DNA of 64,000 nucleotides from Edaphochlamys debaryana (GCA_016858145.1 JAEHOE010000041.1:744001-808000); one strand, 5' to 3'; numbered from the stretch's first letter, positions 44,147 to 54,839 are shown. The notes: a model not told the origin generated them from the letters alone. Translations and numbers: made by a program.

Positions 44147-47100
44147 ATGGCTGTAACTCGCGCCAGGCAACACTTCGAACATTCCGACCTGCCGGCACTG
44201 TATGCACTCGCTCTGTTGTGCATTGCTTTTGCGTTAGTGTGCACTTTCCGTCGCGACGGCAGCTTCACGGCGCCGTTCGCTGCCATCGCGGAGGTGCCCT
44301 CCGCCATTGGGCCGCTTGCGCAGTTCTGGCGTTGCTTATGGTGCAGAAAGCATTACCCACGGGCACCGCGAGGTATGGACATGCCGTCTCAACACAAGGT
44401 GTCTGAAGTCGTGGTCCGGCGGTGTCCTTTTAACCCACCCCCACCCCTCCTGCCCCGCCTGTAGTCGCCGCGGACGTGTGTGCTGACTGCCATGAGCCGC
44501 GTCTTTCTGCCCACATGACTGCCTGCATCGTGTGGTGGACCCTCTGCGCTACGGCGGCGATGGGAATGAAAGGCCACCTGTGGCGGGCAGCGTGGCAGTT
44601 CAAGACCGCAGTGCTACTTTGGAGCCTAGCATTCGCAGTCCACGTTGTCGTTACACACAACGACGTCGTCCTGGGGGCGTTGGCACATGTGGGCACGCTG
44701 GCGGGGACGGCCTCGCCTGGCACGTGGGCATTTGCGGCGATGCTGCTGTGTCTGCAAGCCTTCATGCCGTGGAGGTGGTGGCTTACCCTTGGTCGCTGGA
44801 AGGTTTATCTTGGATGTACGGGGTGTGCCTCCCTTGTCCGTACGGCGGTGTGGTGTCCTCCAGTCCTACCCCTGTGCGCAATCTGGGCCGACTGGCTTGT
44901 CAGCCCGGTCGTCCCCAAGCTGCGCACCACCGCCACGACCTGCGGCCGTGTCGTGCTACTCCATGGTAGCATAACGTACGCCAGCACGGTGCTCTTCGTG
45001 ACCGGGCTCATGTGGACGCTGTCGCTTGGCCCTGCCGTCGCAGCCGCTGTTCTTCCTGCACCTGGCATCACAGTCATCGTGCAACGGCCCGGCGGACACA
45101 CGTTCGTGCTCCTCACGTCGCCATTTACCCTGGGGGGCACGCTGTACGACAGTCTTGCAAGCAGCCGCTTCGCTCCCCACCCTGCCCATACACGTCTACT
45201 GTGGCAGGGAGTCCCGGTGGAGCCCTCGGCCACACTGTTGGAACAGGGCATCCGGGCCAACAGCACACTCCACATCGCCAACAGTGCCAACACCGGCAGC
45301 CCTCCGCCTCACCCTCCCGTCATCCAAGTGTTTGTACGCTGCTCTGCCAGCCGCACCCGGGCAATCATGGCGGTGCCCACCGCCAATGCAAGCACCGTGT
45401 TCGAGAGTGTCCATCGCCTGCTGTCAATGCCCACGGCCCAGCCCCTACGCCTCTCCGTTGGCACCAGGACGCTTGACCCCGACGTTCCCCTCTGGCGGCA
45501 GGGTGTCGAGAATGGGTGCACAATCCACGTCACCGTGCGTGTGAGGGGCGGGAGCCCGGGGCCAACCCTTGATGCGCTGTGGCATGTTGTTCGGCGAGAC
45601 GACAGGTGCCGGCGCATTGTCACACAGCAGAAGTGGAGCCTGCTGGCAATGTATGTGGCGTTGCACTTCCCCGGCACGCCAATTGGTACACTTGAGCGCA
45701 GCCTGCACCTCAACGCGCACAACCTGCTGTACCTCGTATACACCTCCAGTGAGTGCTCGTGGGAGATGTGCTCAATACAGCACGGGGGGTGGGGGCGGGA
45801 CGGGGAGGACGCGTTCACCTAATCGTAATGCCGCTGGTGGACAGACAGGGGGGCCCCGTGACGACCGGGGTCCCGTGTGCGTTGACCCAATGTACGGGGC
45901 ATGCCGCTTCTTCCGGTGGTCGGGCGTGACGCGACGCCACGGAACGTGGGGCCGCGGGCTGCATTACCGCACGGTAATGGGGGAGTTTGTGTGGGGCTGA
46001 ACCTCACGTCCCCACCCCGCATGCATGCCACAGCCACGGCTTCGAATGCCGGTGCTGGACCGTCAACCACTCCCGCACCCGGCACGGATGCCGGTGCTGA
46101 AACAACTGGCCCCCCGGCCGCTCCAGGTGAGCCTGTTAAACGCCCCGACAGCCCTGTGTGCGACAGCCCTGTGTGCGACCGCCCTACCTTCAATGGGCCG
46201 GGGCTCGGGCTTCACGTGACGCCATGGAACGTGGGGCCGCGGGCTGCATTACCGTTGGTACTGGTGGAGTTTGTGTGGGGCTGAAGCTCACGTCCCCACC
46301 CCGCATGCCACAGCAACGGCTTCGAATGCCGGTGCTGGACCATCAAGCACTACAGCACCCGGCACGGATGCCGGTGCTGAAGCGACCCGCCCCCCGGCCT
46401 CTCCAGGTGTGCGACAGCCCTGTGTGCAACAGCCCTTGCTTGAATGGCCAGGGGCTCAGGCGTTGCACCCGTGCCCACCTTGCGTGCAGGGGCCAAGTCC
46501 ATGCCCCCGGAAAAAGGACGCCGCCGGTTGGGACCACACCTCTTCCCCCACATACACGCTGCTGCGGCGCGTGTGGACACCATGGCCTTGCGTGATGGCA
46601 TCACAGGTCATCACTGGACGTTGTGCGCCGACATGCCCCTCCCACATATGCCCGACAGAACCCTGGCCTCGTCGCTCGCTGCCTGCCTCCAACGCAACGA
46701 GAACACCGTCCTGGAATGCCTCCCGGTGGCTGCAGGACCTCTGCTCCTGCAGCCTGAGCCGGGCCCATTGCTCCCTCCTCTTACAATCGCGCAAGTCGTC
46801 ACGGCCATGACGCGTACCACGACCGCCTCTGGCAATCCAGTCCGCCCCCTTTTGGAAGGGCATGCGTGGCGTAACGCCGCTTCCCTTCTCGTCCCTCACT
46901 TGTCCCCCCCAACGGACGTTGGCCGTGTCGCCTTCTTCCTACAGCGCCACCAGCACGCCCTCCTCGATCCGGGAATGCAGCCAGGTAAACCATCCTGACT
47001 GGGGAGGGCCTACCTCGTTGTGGTGCTCGTGCTTGCAACACTCCTTCGTCCTGCGTCCTGGCCCTCCAGGCCAGCACCTTGCGCTTGCTATTGTGGAGGA

Positions 47101-49202
47101 CCACCTCCTCACCCTTCTGCACACGCCTTCCTTTGTGAGGGCCGCCGTGTCGGCGCGCCAATGGCACGCCATCGCTCCAATCCTGGCCAACGCGCTAGAA
47201 GCTACCCTTGGCGAGGGCAGCTGCACTGTGGCTGACGTGCTTGACTTCTGCCAGCGTCATGTGCACGCCCTGGACGCGTTGGTCGCCACTGCGTCAGGTA
47301 CGTGCTGCCGTCGACCGCAGGAGGGATGGTCCATCCGTGGGCGGGATGGTCCATCCTTTACACACCGCCGCTCGCCTGCCCCTCCTGGCGCCATAGCCTG
47401 CACACACAGCTCCCCACTCCCCCGTCCCTCTCCTGTACCTCTCATGCAGATGGTGACGTGTCCGCCTGCAATGCCAGCCTCAGCGTTCCGCTCCTGCGTG
47501 AGGCCATCCGTCTGTACATGGCTTCATGGCGTGGGACAGTCGAGGCTCCCGCCACCGATCCCTGCCCTCTGGCCGAGTACTTGCAACAACGGGCATGGTG
47601 TGCAGCGGCAATTGCCCTCAAGCCCCATCTCCAACCAGCATCCCGGAGGCCAACCTCCGGCGGTACCTGGCTCACCATTCCAGCGACGTTGTCGACTTCG
47701 CAGCATCAACGCTGGCCACCTGGCGCACGGCTCCGGCCGGCTTCAACGACATCGACCCCCTCCTCCTCGACCTCGCTCACCTGTTGCGCCTGGACGCTCT
47801 CGGCCGCACGCCCGAGCGGCCATGGGCTGCGAATCTGCCCGACGACACGGCCGGCCCTCCAGACGCGCCTCATGGCCACGACGTCCTCGCCGCCCAGCAA
47901 TTCCGTGCCGCGCTTCGACGCCACGCGCCCCTACAAGTGTGCTGCACGTGTGCATGCCGTCGGCCCCCTGACGATGTCGCGCCGTACGAGTTCAAGGACA
48001 TTGTACCCCACCTTGAAGCCCTCCGCCATGACGCCGCCGCCACCGACTTGATCCAGCGCAACGGCTCCACCCTGTGGACCCCTCCGGTGCCAATGGTACC
48101 CGGGGATCCGCCGCCGAAGACCTACCACATCCTTGCTGACCCCCGGGCCCAGTGCGTTGACACCGACCCAGATGGTAACCATTGCCTCCACATCTGTACG
48201 GAGTGCAGCCACCACCTCTTTGCGGCCCACCCCCCGTCCGGTGCAGACGACATGAGCAAACGTGTCCCTCCCCACGCGTTGGCGCGGTGGGACCGCGGAG
48301 TCCGCCCCTCCGATGACCATGGCGTCCTCCCCCAGCTGACCGCCCTCGAAGAGCGCTTTGTCGCTCCACTTCGGACGGTGCACTCCTGCGTGGTGTGCCG
48401 ACCGCCCGCCGACAACGACACTGCGAAGAAGCCTGGCTTCGACCCCAACCAAGGCAACTGGACGCTGCGGTCACATGTCGTCGCGTTCCGCAACCCCGCC
48501 CCGCCAGAGCTGTCAGCCATGTTCCCCTGCGCTCTAGCCGACATCCCCGAGCACCTGCTGGTCGTGCTGGTTGCCCCTGCTGCGTCCCGTGAGGCCATGC
48601 GAGCCCTGGCGGAACGGACCCCGGCCCTGCAGCTGCGCGGCCGCATGGTCGTCCGATGGGCCCGGCACCTGGCGCGCGTCTACCCCGACCTCGCTGCCAG
48701 CTTTGCCCCGCCGGAGCAACTCCACGCCTGGGAGGCGATTGATGGCATCCCCGATAGCATGCTCGACACCGCCGTGGCTGCCCAGACCGCGGAAGAGGCA
48801 CAGGCCCTGTTACATCCCGGCCGCCCTGACCCGGCGGGCCCCGCTGCCGCTCGCTTCGGCACGGTAGAGGACGCTGCCGCTGACACTCGGCCGCTACATC
48901 CCCCCGAAGGGGGACGCCCCGCGGCTCAGGTGCGCACCGCAGCCCGGTGTGGGTCGCTTATGCTCACGGCTCTGCGGGTGAGCCCCCCTAAGCCTTCGCC
49001 GCCTCGCAATGTCATGGACGTTCCAACCCCCTCGCCCGCCGACCCCCGTGCAGGCACCCGGTGTAGTCCTGTACAGGGGTCCCCACGTCGCGCCACGCCG
49101 TGTGGTGAAGCCCGCCCCCAGCCTGGAGACGGCACCTCCCCACCTGCGCGCCGAGGTGCGTACACCGACCGACATCCCCCCAGCCGCATTACCAGCGGGT
49201 AA
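44147..49202 (+). CDS. Multi-pass membrane + tandem ubiquitin-like + DUF6570-like fusion (Helitron-associated type), probably frameshifted
   Basis: Exons: 44147-44372, 44465-45748, 46034-46126, 46314-46406, 46490-46984, 47070-47297, 47450-49202. Every intron is phase 1, so internal exons are symmetric. Exon 1-2 gives a CX2CX14CX2C zinc-like motif (C63, C66, C81, C84) among about six hydrophobic segments (to ~270). Two ubiquitin-like domains follow: ~277-349 (LLWQGVPVEPSATLLEQGI) and ~362-438, ending VRVRGG like ubiquitin's LRLRGG. Three related helical units come next (WRNAASLLVPHL, WHAIAPILANAL, WCAAAIALKPHL). The end (from ~47935) has paired CxxC motifs (CLHICTEC), then LPQLTALEERFVAPLR, LRSHVVAFRNPAPPE and LRGRMVVRWARHLARV, the pattern of DUF6570, known from the N-terminal part of Helitron transposases. 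No Rep (HUH) or helicase region follows. The frame changes near 47640 without a usable intron. Codon use is less G/C-rich than in the host-like genes. Two genes instead of one is possible, split around 45749-46489. Confidence 0.6.
45961..45980. repeat. Palindrome copy 6 (arms GCATTACC / GGTAATGG)
   Basis: Centre GCAC, one mismatch; in intron 2 of the fusion gene. Confidence 0.65.
46246..46264. repeat. Palindrome copy 7 (degenerate right arm)
   Basis: GCATTACC-GTT-GGTACTGG; the decayed partner of copy 6 within the local duplication. Confidence 0.5.
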
Positions 49203-49648
49203 TCCCACGCGGCAGCGCCGAGGCTCGATGCCCCCGCACCACCACCTCCGAACGCGGTCCGTCGCCGAGCCTGCGGGGCCCCGGCGGGGCAGCCGAGTCC
49301 GCCATGGTGGACGCCCGCGCTGGGAAGCTTGCCAAACACGGTCAGCACGGTACCGACCGCTTCGTTCAACGTCTGCTTCGCTCCGTGCACCCCCGCGATT
49401 CCGCTGCGCAGCCCCCCAATCGCCCCCTCCACCGCCTCCTGGTGCTTGGCGGACAGCTGCACCGGCTCCGGCTCCGGCTCCGTCTCAGGCTCGGGCGCAT
49501 TGCGCTTGGCGCCATCCTGCTTCTGCCTGGGCGACTGAAGCTGCTCACGGATCCTCTGCACCGCTGACACCGCGGTGCTGCGCTGCACCCCGCCGGAGCG
49601 CCTCCGCAGCGACTGCGGAGACAACTCGGCATCCCCAGCCGCGCTCAT
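48926..49648 (-). CDS. Possible small minus-strand protein, unrecognised
   Basis: An ORF of 240 codons starts MSAAGDAELSPQSLRRRSGG. The first ~115 residues look protein-like, with a Glu-Pro run (PEPETEPEPEPVQ) followed by amphipathic helices (AVEGAIGGLRSGIAGVHGAK, LNEAVGTVLTVFGKLP). The 3' part overlaps the DUF6570-like gene on the other strand and is low-complexity, so the real gene may end or splice near 49300; a GT donor at the palindrome (49186) is one option. It is divergent from the gene at 50407. No domain recognised. Confidence 0.35.
   Translation of the reverse strand: MSAAGDAELSPQSLRRRSGGVQRSTAVSAVQRIREQLQSPRQKQDGAKRNAPEPETEPEPEPVQLSAKHQEAVEGAIGGLRSGIAGVHGAKQTLNEAVGTVLTVFGKLPSAGVHHGGLGCPAGAPQARRRTAFGGGGAGASSLGAAAWDYPLVMRLGGCRSVYAPRRAGGEVPSPGWGRASPHGVARRGDPCTGLHRVPARGSAGEGVGTSMTLRGGEGLGGLTRRAVSISDPHRAAVRT
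49186..49205. repeat. Palindrome copy 8 (arms GCATTACC / GGTAATCC)
   Basis: Centre AGCG, one mismatch. It supplies the stop codon (TAA) of the DUF6570-like frame. Confidence 0.65.
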
Positions 49649-50406
49649 GTCGCCGCTGCCGCCAAAGTGGACGCTTTGAGGGTTAGACCAACGTTCCTGG
49701 CCGCCTCAGCTGCAAGCCGCGAGCTGCTTCGCCGACCACGGAAGCGCGCGAAATGCGCTTGGAGAGCGCGCCGCACACCGCTGCAGGTCTGGGGGCTCAA
49801 CGTCTCAGCTCCTCACTAACCTAATAGACCAGGTGTCCAACCGCGTTTGCGGGCCCAAAACGAGAGGCGACGCAACTCTTCCGCTCAAAACGCGCCGTAG
49901 GGCACCGCTAGGCCAGCTCACACAACAACGTCGCCGAGCTAATAGCCATCACCTTGAGGGTGCGGGCAACGAGCACTCCAACAAGAAAGCAGGCGACAAC
50001 TTCAGGATTACCCGGCGGTAATCGGCCGCGCTCGCCCAGCATCGCGCCCCGCCCCGCTCCCAGGCCGAAGCACCCTGCGTTTGGATAACCCGCCTCTATT
50101 CCGAGGCGGCGCCCCCTCCACCCTGCGCAGGCCACCACAGCAGTGCGGCCTCACTCACTCACTCACTCACTCTGGCGGACGGTACAGTACGGCAGGGCGC
50201 CCGACACCCTACACCTCAGGCTTCCGCCCTTCGAACTGCCACGCCCGCGACACACTCACACCCGCAGCAGACGCCTGCGCTCTTGTGACGATCACAGCTT
50301 CGCCTTGCCAGCCCGCGCGACCCCAGCACTGCGCGCACCACGGCATTGCGTTACGGACGCGGCAGCGCCCAGCTCCACCCCCGCCTGCTCCACACCTCGG
50401 AGCACC
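49649..50406. promoter_or_regulatory. Divergent promoter region
   Basis: About 760 bases between a minus-strand start at 49648 and a plus-strand start at 50407. It contains a palindrome copy at 50005 and a short (TCAC)n microsatellite near 50150-50170. No TATA-like or known element identified. Confidence 0.35.
50005..50024. repeat. Palindrome copy 9 (arms GGATTACC / GGTAATCG)
   Basis: Centre CGGC, one mismatch; 380 bases upstream of the gene at 50407. Confidence 0.6.
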
Positions 50407-52855
50407 ATGTACGCTCAGGCTCAGGCTGTCGCTGCAAAGCGAAAGGCCGAAGCGAAACAAGCCGGGAACGCCGACTGTGAGTTCTCGACTGAACAGTTCA
50501 AGAAGACCACGGTGTCCCTTGAGACTCCCGCCAACGGCAACTACCTGGTGGTAAGACAGCGTTTCGGGGGAGCTGCTCGGCGTTACGCGCTCCTGCGCCG
50601 CGGCATGTCGGTGATGGCGAAGCATGCGCTCTGTCCGACTCCTCCGCTGCACCCTCCGCACTCCGCCCTCCCTTGCAGCTCTCCGTGGTGGCCGGCAAGC
50701 ACCACGGCAACAACCTCAAGGACAAGATGGCCCAGTGGAAGACACCTTCCGGCTGCGACTCTTTCTTCGCCATCATCAGCAACAGCCACGTCGTCACCGC
50801 CCACGACTTCGCCGTGATGACCGCCTTCACGTCCGCTACGGTACGGTGTGATACACTCGCGCGCGCACACGGCCACGCCAGGTGCCGGGCCCCCGCCCGC
50901 CGGAAACCCTACCTCTGCCTTAGCCCGTTGCAACCCCGGCCCTTCCCACACAGGGGATGGCCGCCGCGGCGGCCAGACTCGTGCCGGAGGGCGCCGACAA
51001 GCCCGTCGTCTGCAGCGTTGAGATGCACAACATAAAACGCAAAGATAACGACAGCCTGGTGTACCCGGGCGTACACAGCCAGCTCATCCTGGGCGGCTCG
51101 GGCAAGGCCCGGGCCGTGGCCATCGTCAAGGTAACCGGGTCCGGGCTGCTGCACGGGCGGCTGCAAGGCGGCGGCGCCGGGAGCGTGGGGCCGACATGCC
51201 CTCCCCTTCCAGCCCTGCCTCTCACACGGGACGCGCCTGCTGCGCTCGCAGAAGGCGGACCTCCCCGTCTTCCTCGGACACCTGGCGGACTCCGACGAGG
51301 CCGACACCGACGGCAGGTACCACCGCAAGGTGCGTGGGGGGCGGTGGCGACGGGGGAGGGGGCGTGGGCGGGGAGACGGGGGGGCGGGGATACTCCCGCT
51401 GCAGGACGCTGCCTGTAAGCGCCACGTGCGGTCGCGCCTGCACGCCTCTAGCAACACCCCCGCTCTTCATACCTGCACGCCCACCGCCTCTTCGCCCCTT
51501 CCCGCCGCAGGCGTTCATCGTCGTGCGGTGCCAGGAGGAGAGCGCCGCCATCCGGGCGCAGGCGGCCGCCGCGGCGGCGGCGGTCACTGCCAACAAGGGC
51601 GCCGTGCAGATCCAGTGCGTGCTGGTGCAGCACCACGGCACCAACCTCGACGTGCAGCCCGCCGTGCTGCAGGTGAGGCCGGGAGACGGAGAGGGAGGGC
51701 TCAGAAGGGAGGGGTGGCAGGGGAGTGGCGCTGGGCCACACACGCAGGCGGGAGACGGCAGGAAAGGGAGTGCACGGGCGGACGAGCCAACTGCGCCAAC
51801 AGGGCGGGCTTGCATTACCCCGCGGTAATCCCACGTGACAGCCTGCCTCTCGCCCCTACAGCTCCTCCCCTCACCCCCTGCTCAACCCCGCCCGTTGCTC
51901 CTCCCCCTCCCACCCCTCCGAACCCGCCCCGTGCCCACAGTTCGCCGTCAAGGACATGATGGACCCCATCCCCGCGCTCGTGGCGGACATGGCCACCAAG
52001 CCCGCCATGGGCGACCGCATCCTCTGGCTAGATAACTACGAGAAGGTGGTCGGCGACATCGACGGCCACCGCGTGACGTTCATTCACGCCAGCCACGCCA
52101 CCGCCATCCTGGGCGTGGCGCCGGAGAGCCCCGTGGCAGCCACACTCGTGGCGCTGGACGCGGTGCACACGCACCGCGTGGACTGCCCCGTGCCGACCCT
52201 GTCGGCCAACATGCCGGGCGCGGTCCTGGTGCCGCTGGTCGTCAACGCCGTGTAAGCTGGTCCTGGTCAAGGGGGGAGGGGGAACGCTGCACTGCTGCAT
52301 CTCTGTTCCTCCGCAGCCCCTCTCCCCCACCCCCACCACCCCACCCCCACCCTCTCACCCCACCTCCCGCGCAGGTGCACCAACGCGGGCTGCGAGGCGG
52401 TGCTGGACAACCCCGCCATGGCCAAGTGCCCGGCCTGCACCAAGACCACGGCGGGAAAGACGGACGTAGTGGCGGTGGTGCAGGTCAACGTCGCCGGCCC
52501 TGACGGCGTGCCGGCCGGCGTGCCCCGCTTCGACACGGCGCTGGTAGGCCGGCTGATGAGGGCGGGAGCGCTAGGGGACGGCCTGCCGGCGCTGGGTGGG
52601 GCTTGGCGTGCTGTGCTCACTCCTGCCCACGGGCCGAGCACCCCTCCTTGGCCACAGGTCACCGTCCGCGGCGACCTCATCATCAACATCTTCGGCGCCG
52701 TCAAGGTCACCGGCAAGGCCGACGTCACCACCGCCGCGGGCCTCCTGCCGGACAACCTGCCCGCCCTGGTCAAGCAGTGGCGCCAGCAGCGCGGCCTCCT
52801 CACCGTCGTCAACGGCACCGCCACGGCGTTCGTGCCGTCGCCCGAGGGGCTGTAA
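50407..52855 (+). CDS. Protein with RPA70-type zinc-ribbon signature, possible ssDNA-binding OB-fold protein
   Basis: Eight exons join in phase to TAA at 52853-52855 (~479 residues): 50407-50550, 50679-50840, 50954-51130, 51213-51329, 51511-51672, 51941-52251, 52375-52543, 52658-52855. The fourth acceptor could also be at 51249/51250, in frame. Near residue ~358 the motif CTNAGC...CPAC has spacing CX4CX11CX2C, close to the CX4CX13CX2C ribbon of the large RPA subunit's DBD-C domain, and it is followed by a strand-rich segment (VVAVVQVNVAGPDG, VTVRGDLIINIFGAVKVTG). The rest has alternating hydrophobic strands compatible with OB folds but no confident match. RPA-like genes are carried by many Helitrons, so its position beside a DUF6570-like gene is suggestive. 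However, its G/C-rich codon use is host-like, unlike the two preceding island genes. The gene structure is strong; the name is tentative. Confidence 0.6.
51812..51831. repeat. Palindrome copy 10 (arms GCATTACC / GGTAATCC)
   Basis: Centre CCGC, one mismatch; inside intron 5 of the zinc-ribbon gene. Confidence 0.65.
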
Positions 52856-53341
52856 AGGAAACGGGTGAGCAGCAGGGGCACTTGGGGGGGGACAGCCATG
52901 GACCTGGGAAGGGGGGGCAACAACGGCGGCCTGAGGGGGACACGCAGGGCCTTTACCCCGGGGTAATCCCGCCTCCGCCACGCTTCCTCGAGCCTCACCC
53001 CGCCCCTCCGCACCCCGCGTCCCCAATCCGCCCGCAGGTCCACAGCAAGTGCGCCGTTGCGCCGTGCAGGGGACTTGTGCGGCTGCACGGCTTTGCGGCC
53101 CGCTAGGATGAATGGGGACCGCTGCTGGGGAACGGGGGGCGCCTGTCTGGGCGTGGGCGGCGGTGGACCCCGCTTCAAAGGGAAGGCGGCACGTACTACG
53201 ACCAGTGCTACTGGCCAATAGGATCACAGGGCAGCGGGAGCCCCTGGGTTCCGGGGGGGAGGGGCAGGGGGCACGGGGCCTGCGGGCCGGGATACTCACT
53301 TGCGTCTGCCAACCGCACTTCGCTGCAACGTGGGCCACACT
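52856..53341. other. 3' flank of the zinc-ribbon gene
   Basis: Probably 3' UTR and spacer. A short open stretch after CCCGCAG at 53038 ends in TAG at 53104-53106 (coding SKCAVAPCRGLVRLHGF) and could be an alternative last exon, but the CTGTAA stop at 52855 is the simpler end. Confidence 0.35.
52950..52969. repeat. Palindrome copy 11 (arms CCTTTACC / GGTAATCC)
   Basis: Centre CCGG; about 95 bases downstream of the zinc-ribbon gene's stop. Last copy noticed in the window. Confidence 0.5.
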
Positions 53342-53774
53342 ATATTGCCATCAGGACTGGGGGGGGGGCTCTGCAACACTTTGCTGCAACGTCGGCCACA
53401 CTACTTTGACAGCGGCTACAGTCTCACTTCCTGGACGGCACGCTGCATGGCGGGGCGGGTTGACTCGGGCCTGCGCTTTCATTTCATCCCTGGGGTTTGC
53501 CAAGTGGCAGGGGGGGGGGGTATTGCCTGGCCGTACTTTATATCCTGGCTGCGGGCATATTGCCATAAGGACTGGGGGGGGGCTCTGCAACACTTCGCTG
53601 CAACGTCGGCCACACTACTTCGGCAGGGGCTACAGTCTCACTTCCTGGAGGGCACGCTGCATGGCGGGGCGGGTTGACTCGGGCCTGCGCTTTCATTTCA
53701 TCCCTGGGGTTTGCCAACTTGCAGGGGGGGGAGGGCGGTGCATGGCCGTACTTCACATCCGGGCAGAAGGCATA
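53342..53774. repeat. ~215-bp direct tandem duplication
   Basis: Two copies starting TATTGCCA at about 53342 and 53557 share GGACTGGGGGGGGGCTCTGC, CACTTCCTGGA.GGCACGCTG and TTTCATTTCATCCCTGGGGT. A partial third copy (CTTCGCTGCAACGTGGGCCA) precedes the first. The sequence is open in places on both strands, but no protein family is seen. Confidence 0.8.
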
Positions 53775-54839
53775 TTGACAGAGGGAATGGGAGGGGGCGC
53801 TGCTGTGCTGTGTGTTCAGCGCTGTGACCCCGGCGGGGTCTTTCATTGTACACACCGAGGAATGCTGTGCCCCTCGGCCGTTTCGGTCCGTTCCTGTGCC
53901 GCCAAACCTCACGGTTGTCCGAGCGAGCATCTCCCAAAACTTTGCGTTCTGTGTTCTATGCTATTCAGCGCATTGTAATGATGCTAGTGGTGAAAGCAGA
54001 ACAGCGAAAGCAGCTCGCGCGAAAAATTTCTTATCCGAAACTCGGCCTCGGCGTTCGGCCCCAGCCCTATGGGAGTGCTCTCGCGGCGTACGGGTCGTAT
54101 TAGGCTCCCACGGGTCGTGGAACGGGCCCCGCGTAGTACGGAGCCCCCCCCGCACCACGGCCCAGACCCCCTGTGTCTCGGCCTCCCCCCGTTGCACGAC
54201 CCCCTCCAACCCATTGCACGGACCCCTCCCGCCCTTACCCGGCCCACTTGTCCCAGACACCCAAAGCCAGAACTTCGCGCGCGCACAGTTCAAAAGAAAG
54301 CACGAGCCGCACTGGCGAGGTATGGGCCCCCCGCATCCCTTGTTTTGGTGCTCTACCAAGCTATCATGGAAGCACAACAGTTTGATCACCTTGCTTGACG
54401 GCGATCCCTGGGAGCATCCCCCGAGGACAGCAGCCCAGTGCGTCCTTAAGAAGTGGCCAATACGTCTTGTTATTGTCGCATGTTATTTGTTTTGCGCATA
54501 GCATCTTGGGTAGCTGTCGCGCAAGGTTCAACCTCGCAAAGTTTGCGAAAAGAAAGCCCGGAGCTGGACCGCCAAGCGCACAATAATGTTGGCTTAATAG
54601 TGGGCAACTCTTACTGCAGCGACGACGAGGGGATAAGCCAGTGTTCCTCCCGTACAGCCGTGGAACGGGGTGCTAAATTGTTTAGCACCCCGTGCAACGA
54701 CCCCAACGCCCCCACGCCACACGCACCCCTGACCCGGCCTCCCTCTCCTTCGAAAGCTCTCCCGCGATGCCCTCAGTGTTGACCCTTCACTTAACATTGG
54801 GCGCCAAGTTGCAGCCCATGACACAAGCTGCAAGCGTGG
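53775..54839. other. AT-richer spacer before the satellite array
   Basis: About 1 kb of lower-GC sequence. It contains a strong hairpin at 54665-54693 and otherwise no supported exon, RNA gene or transposon terminus. Confidence 0.4.
54665..54693. other. Perfect 13-bp hairpin, three-base loop
   Basis: The arms ACGGGGTGCTAAA and TTTAGCACCCCGT flank a TTG loop with no mismatch. It lies about 150 bases before the satellite array. A terminator, a transposon-end hairpin or a regulatory RNA stem are possible; nothing else distinguishes them. Confidence 0.7.

Larger units (their letters stand above)
45930..46470. repeat. ~280-bp tandem duplication carrying a whole 93-bp exon and a palindrome
   Basis: Copy 1 (about 45930-46218) and copy 2 (about 46219-46470) each contain CGGAACGTGGGGCCGCGGGC or a near match, the palindrome, TTTGTGTGGGGCTGAA, an acceptor, and a 93-bp phase 1-1 exon coding TASNAGAGPS...PGTDAGAE. 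The two exons (46034-46126 and 46314-46406) are the same length, so the duplication adds 31 residues without a frame change. Confidence 0.85.

Noticed and set aside
44147..52855. A complete autonomous Helitron
   Set aside because: No Rep (HUH) motif, helicase domain or convincing 5' TC and 3' CTRR ends were found; only a DUF6570-like region and an RPA-like candidate are present.
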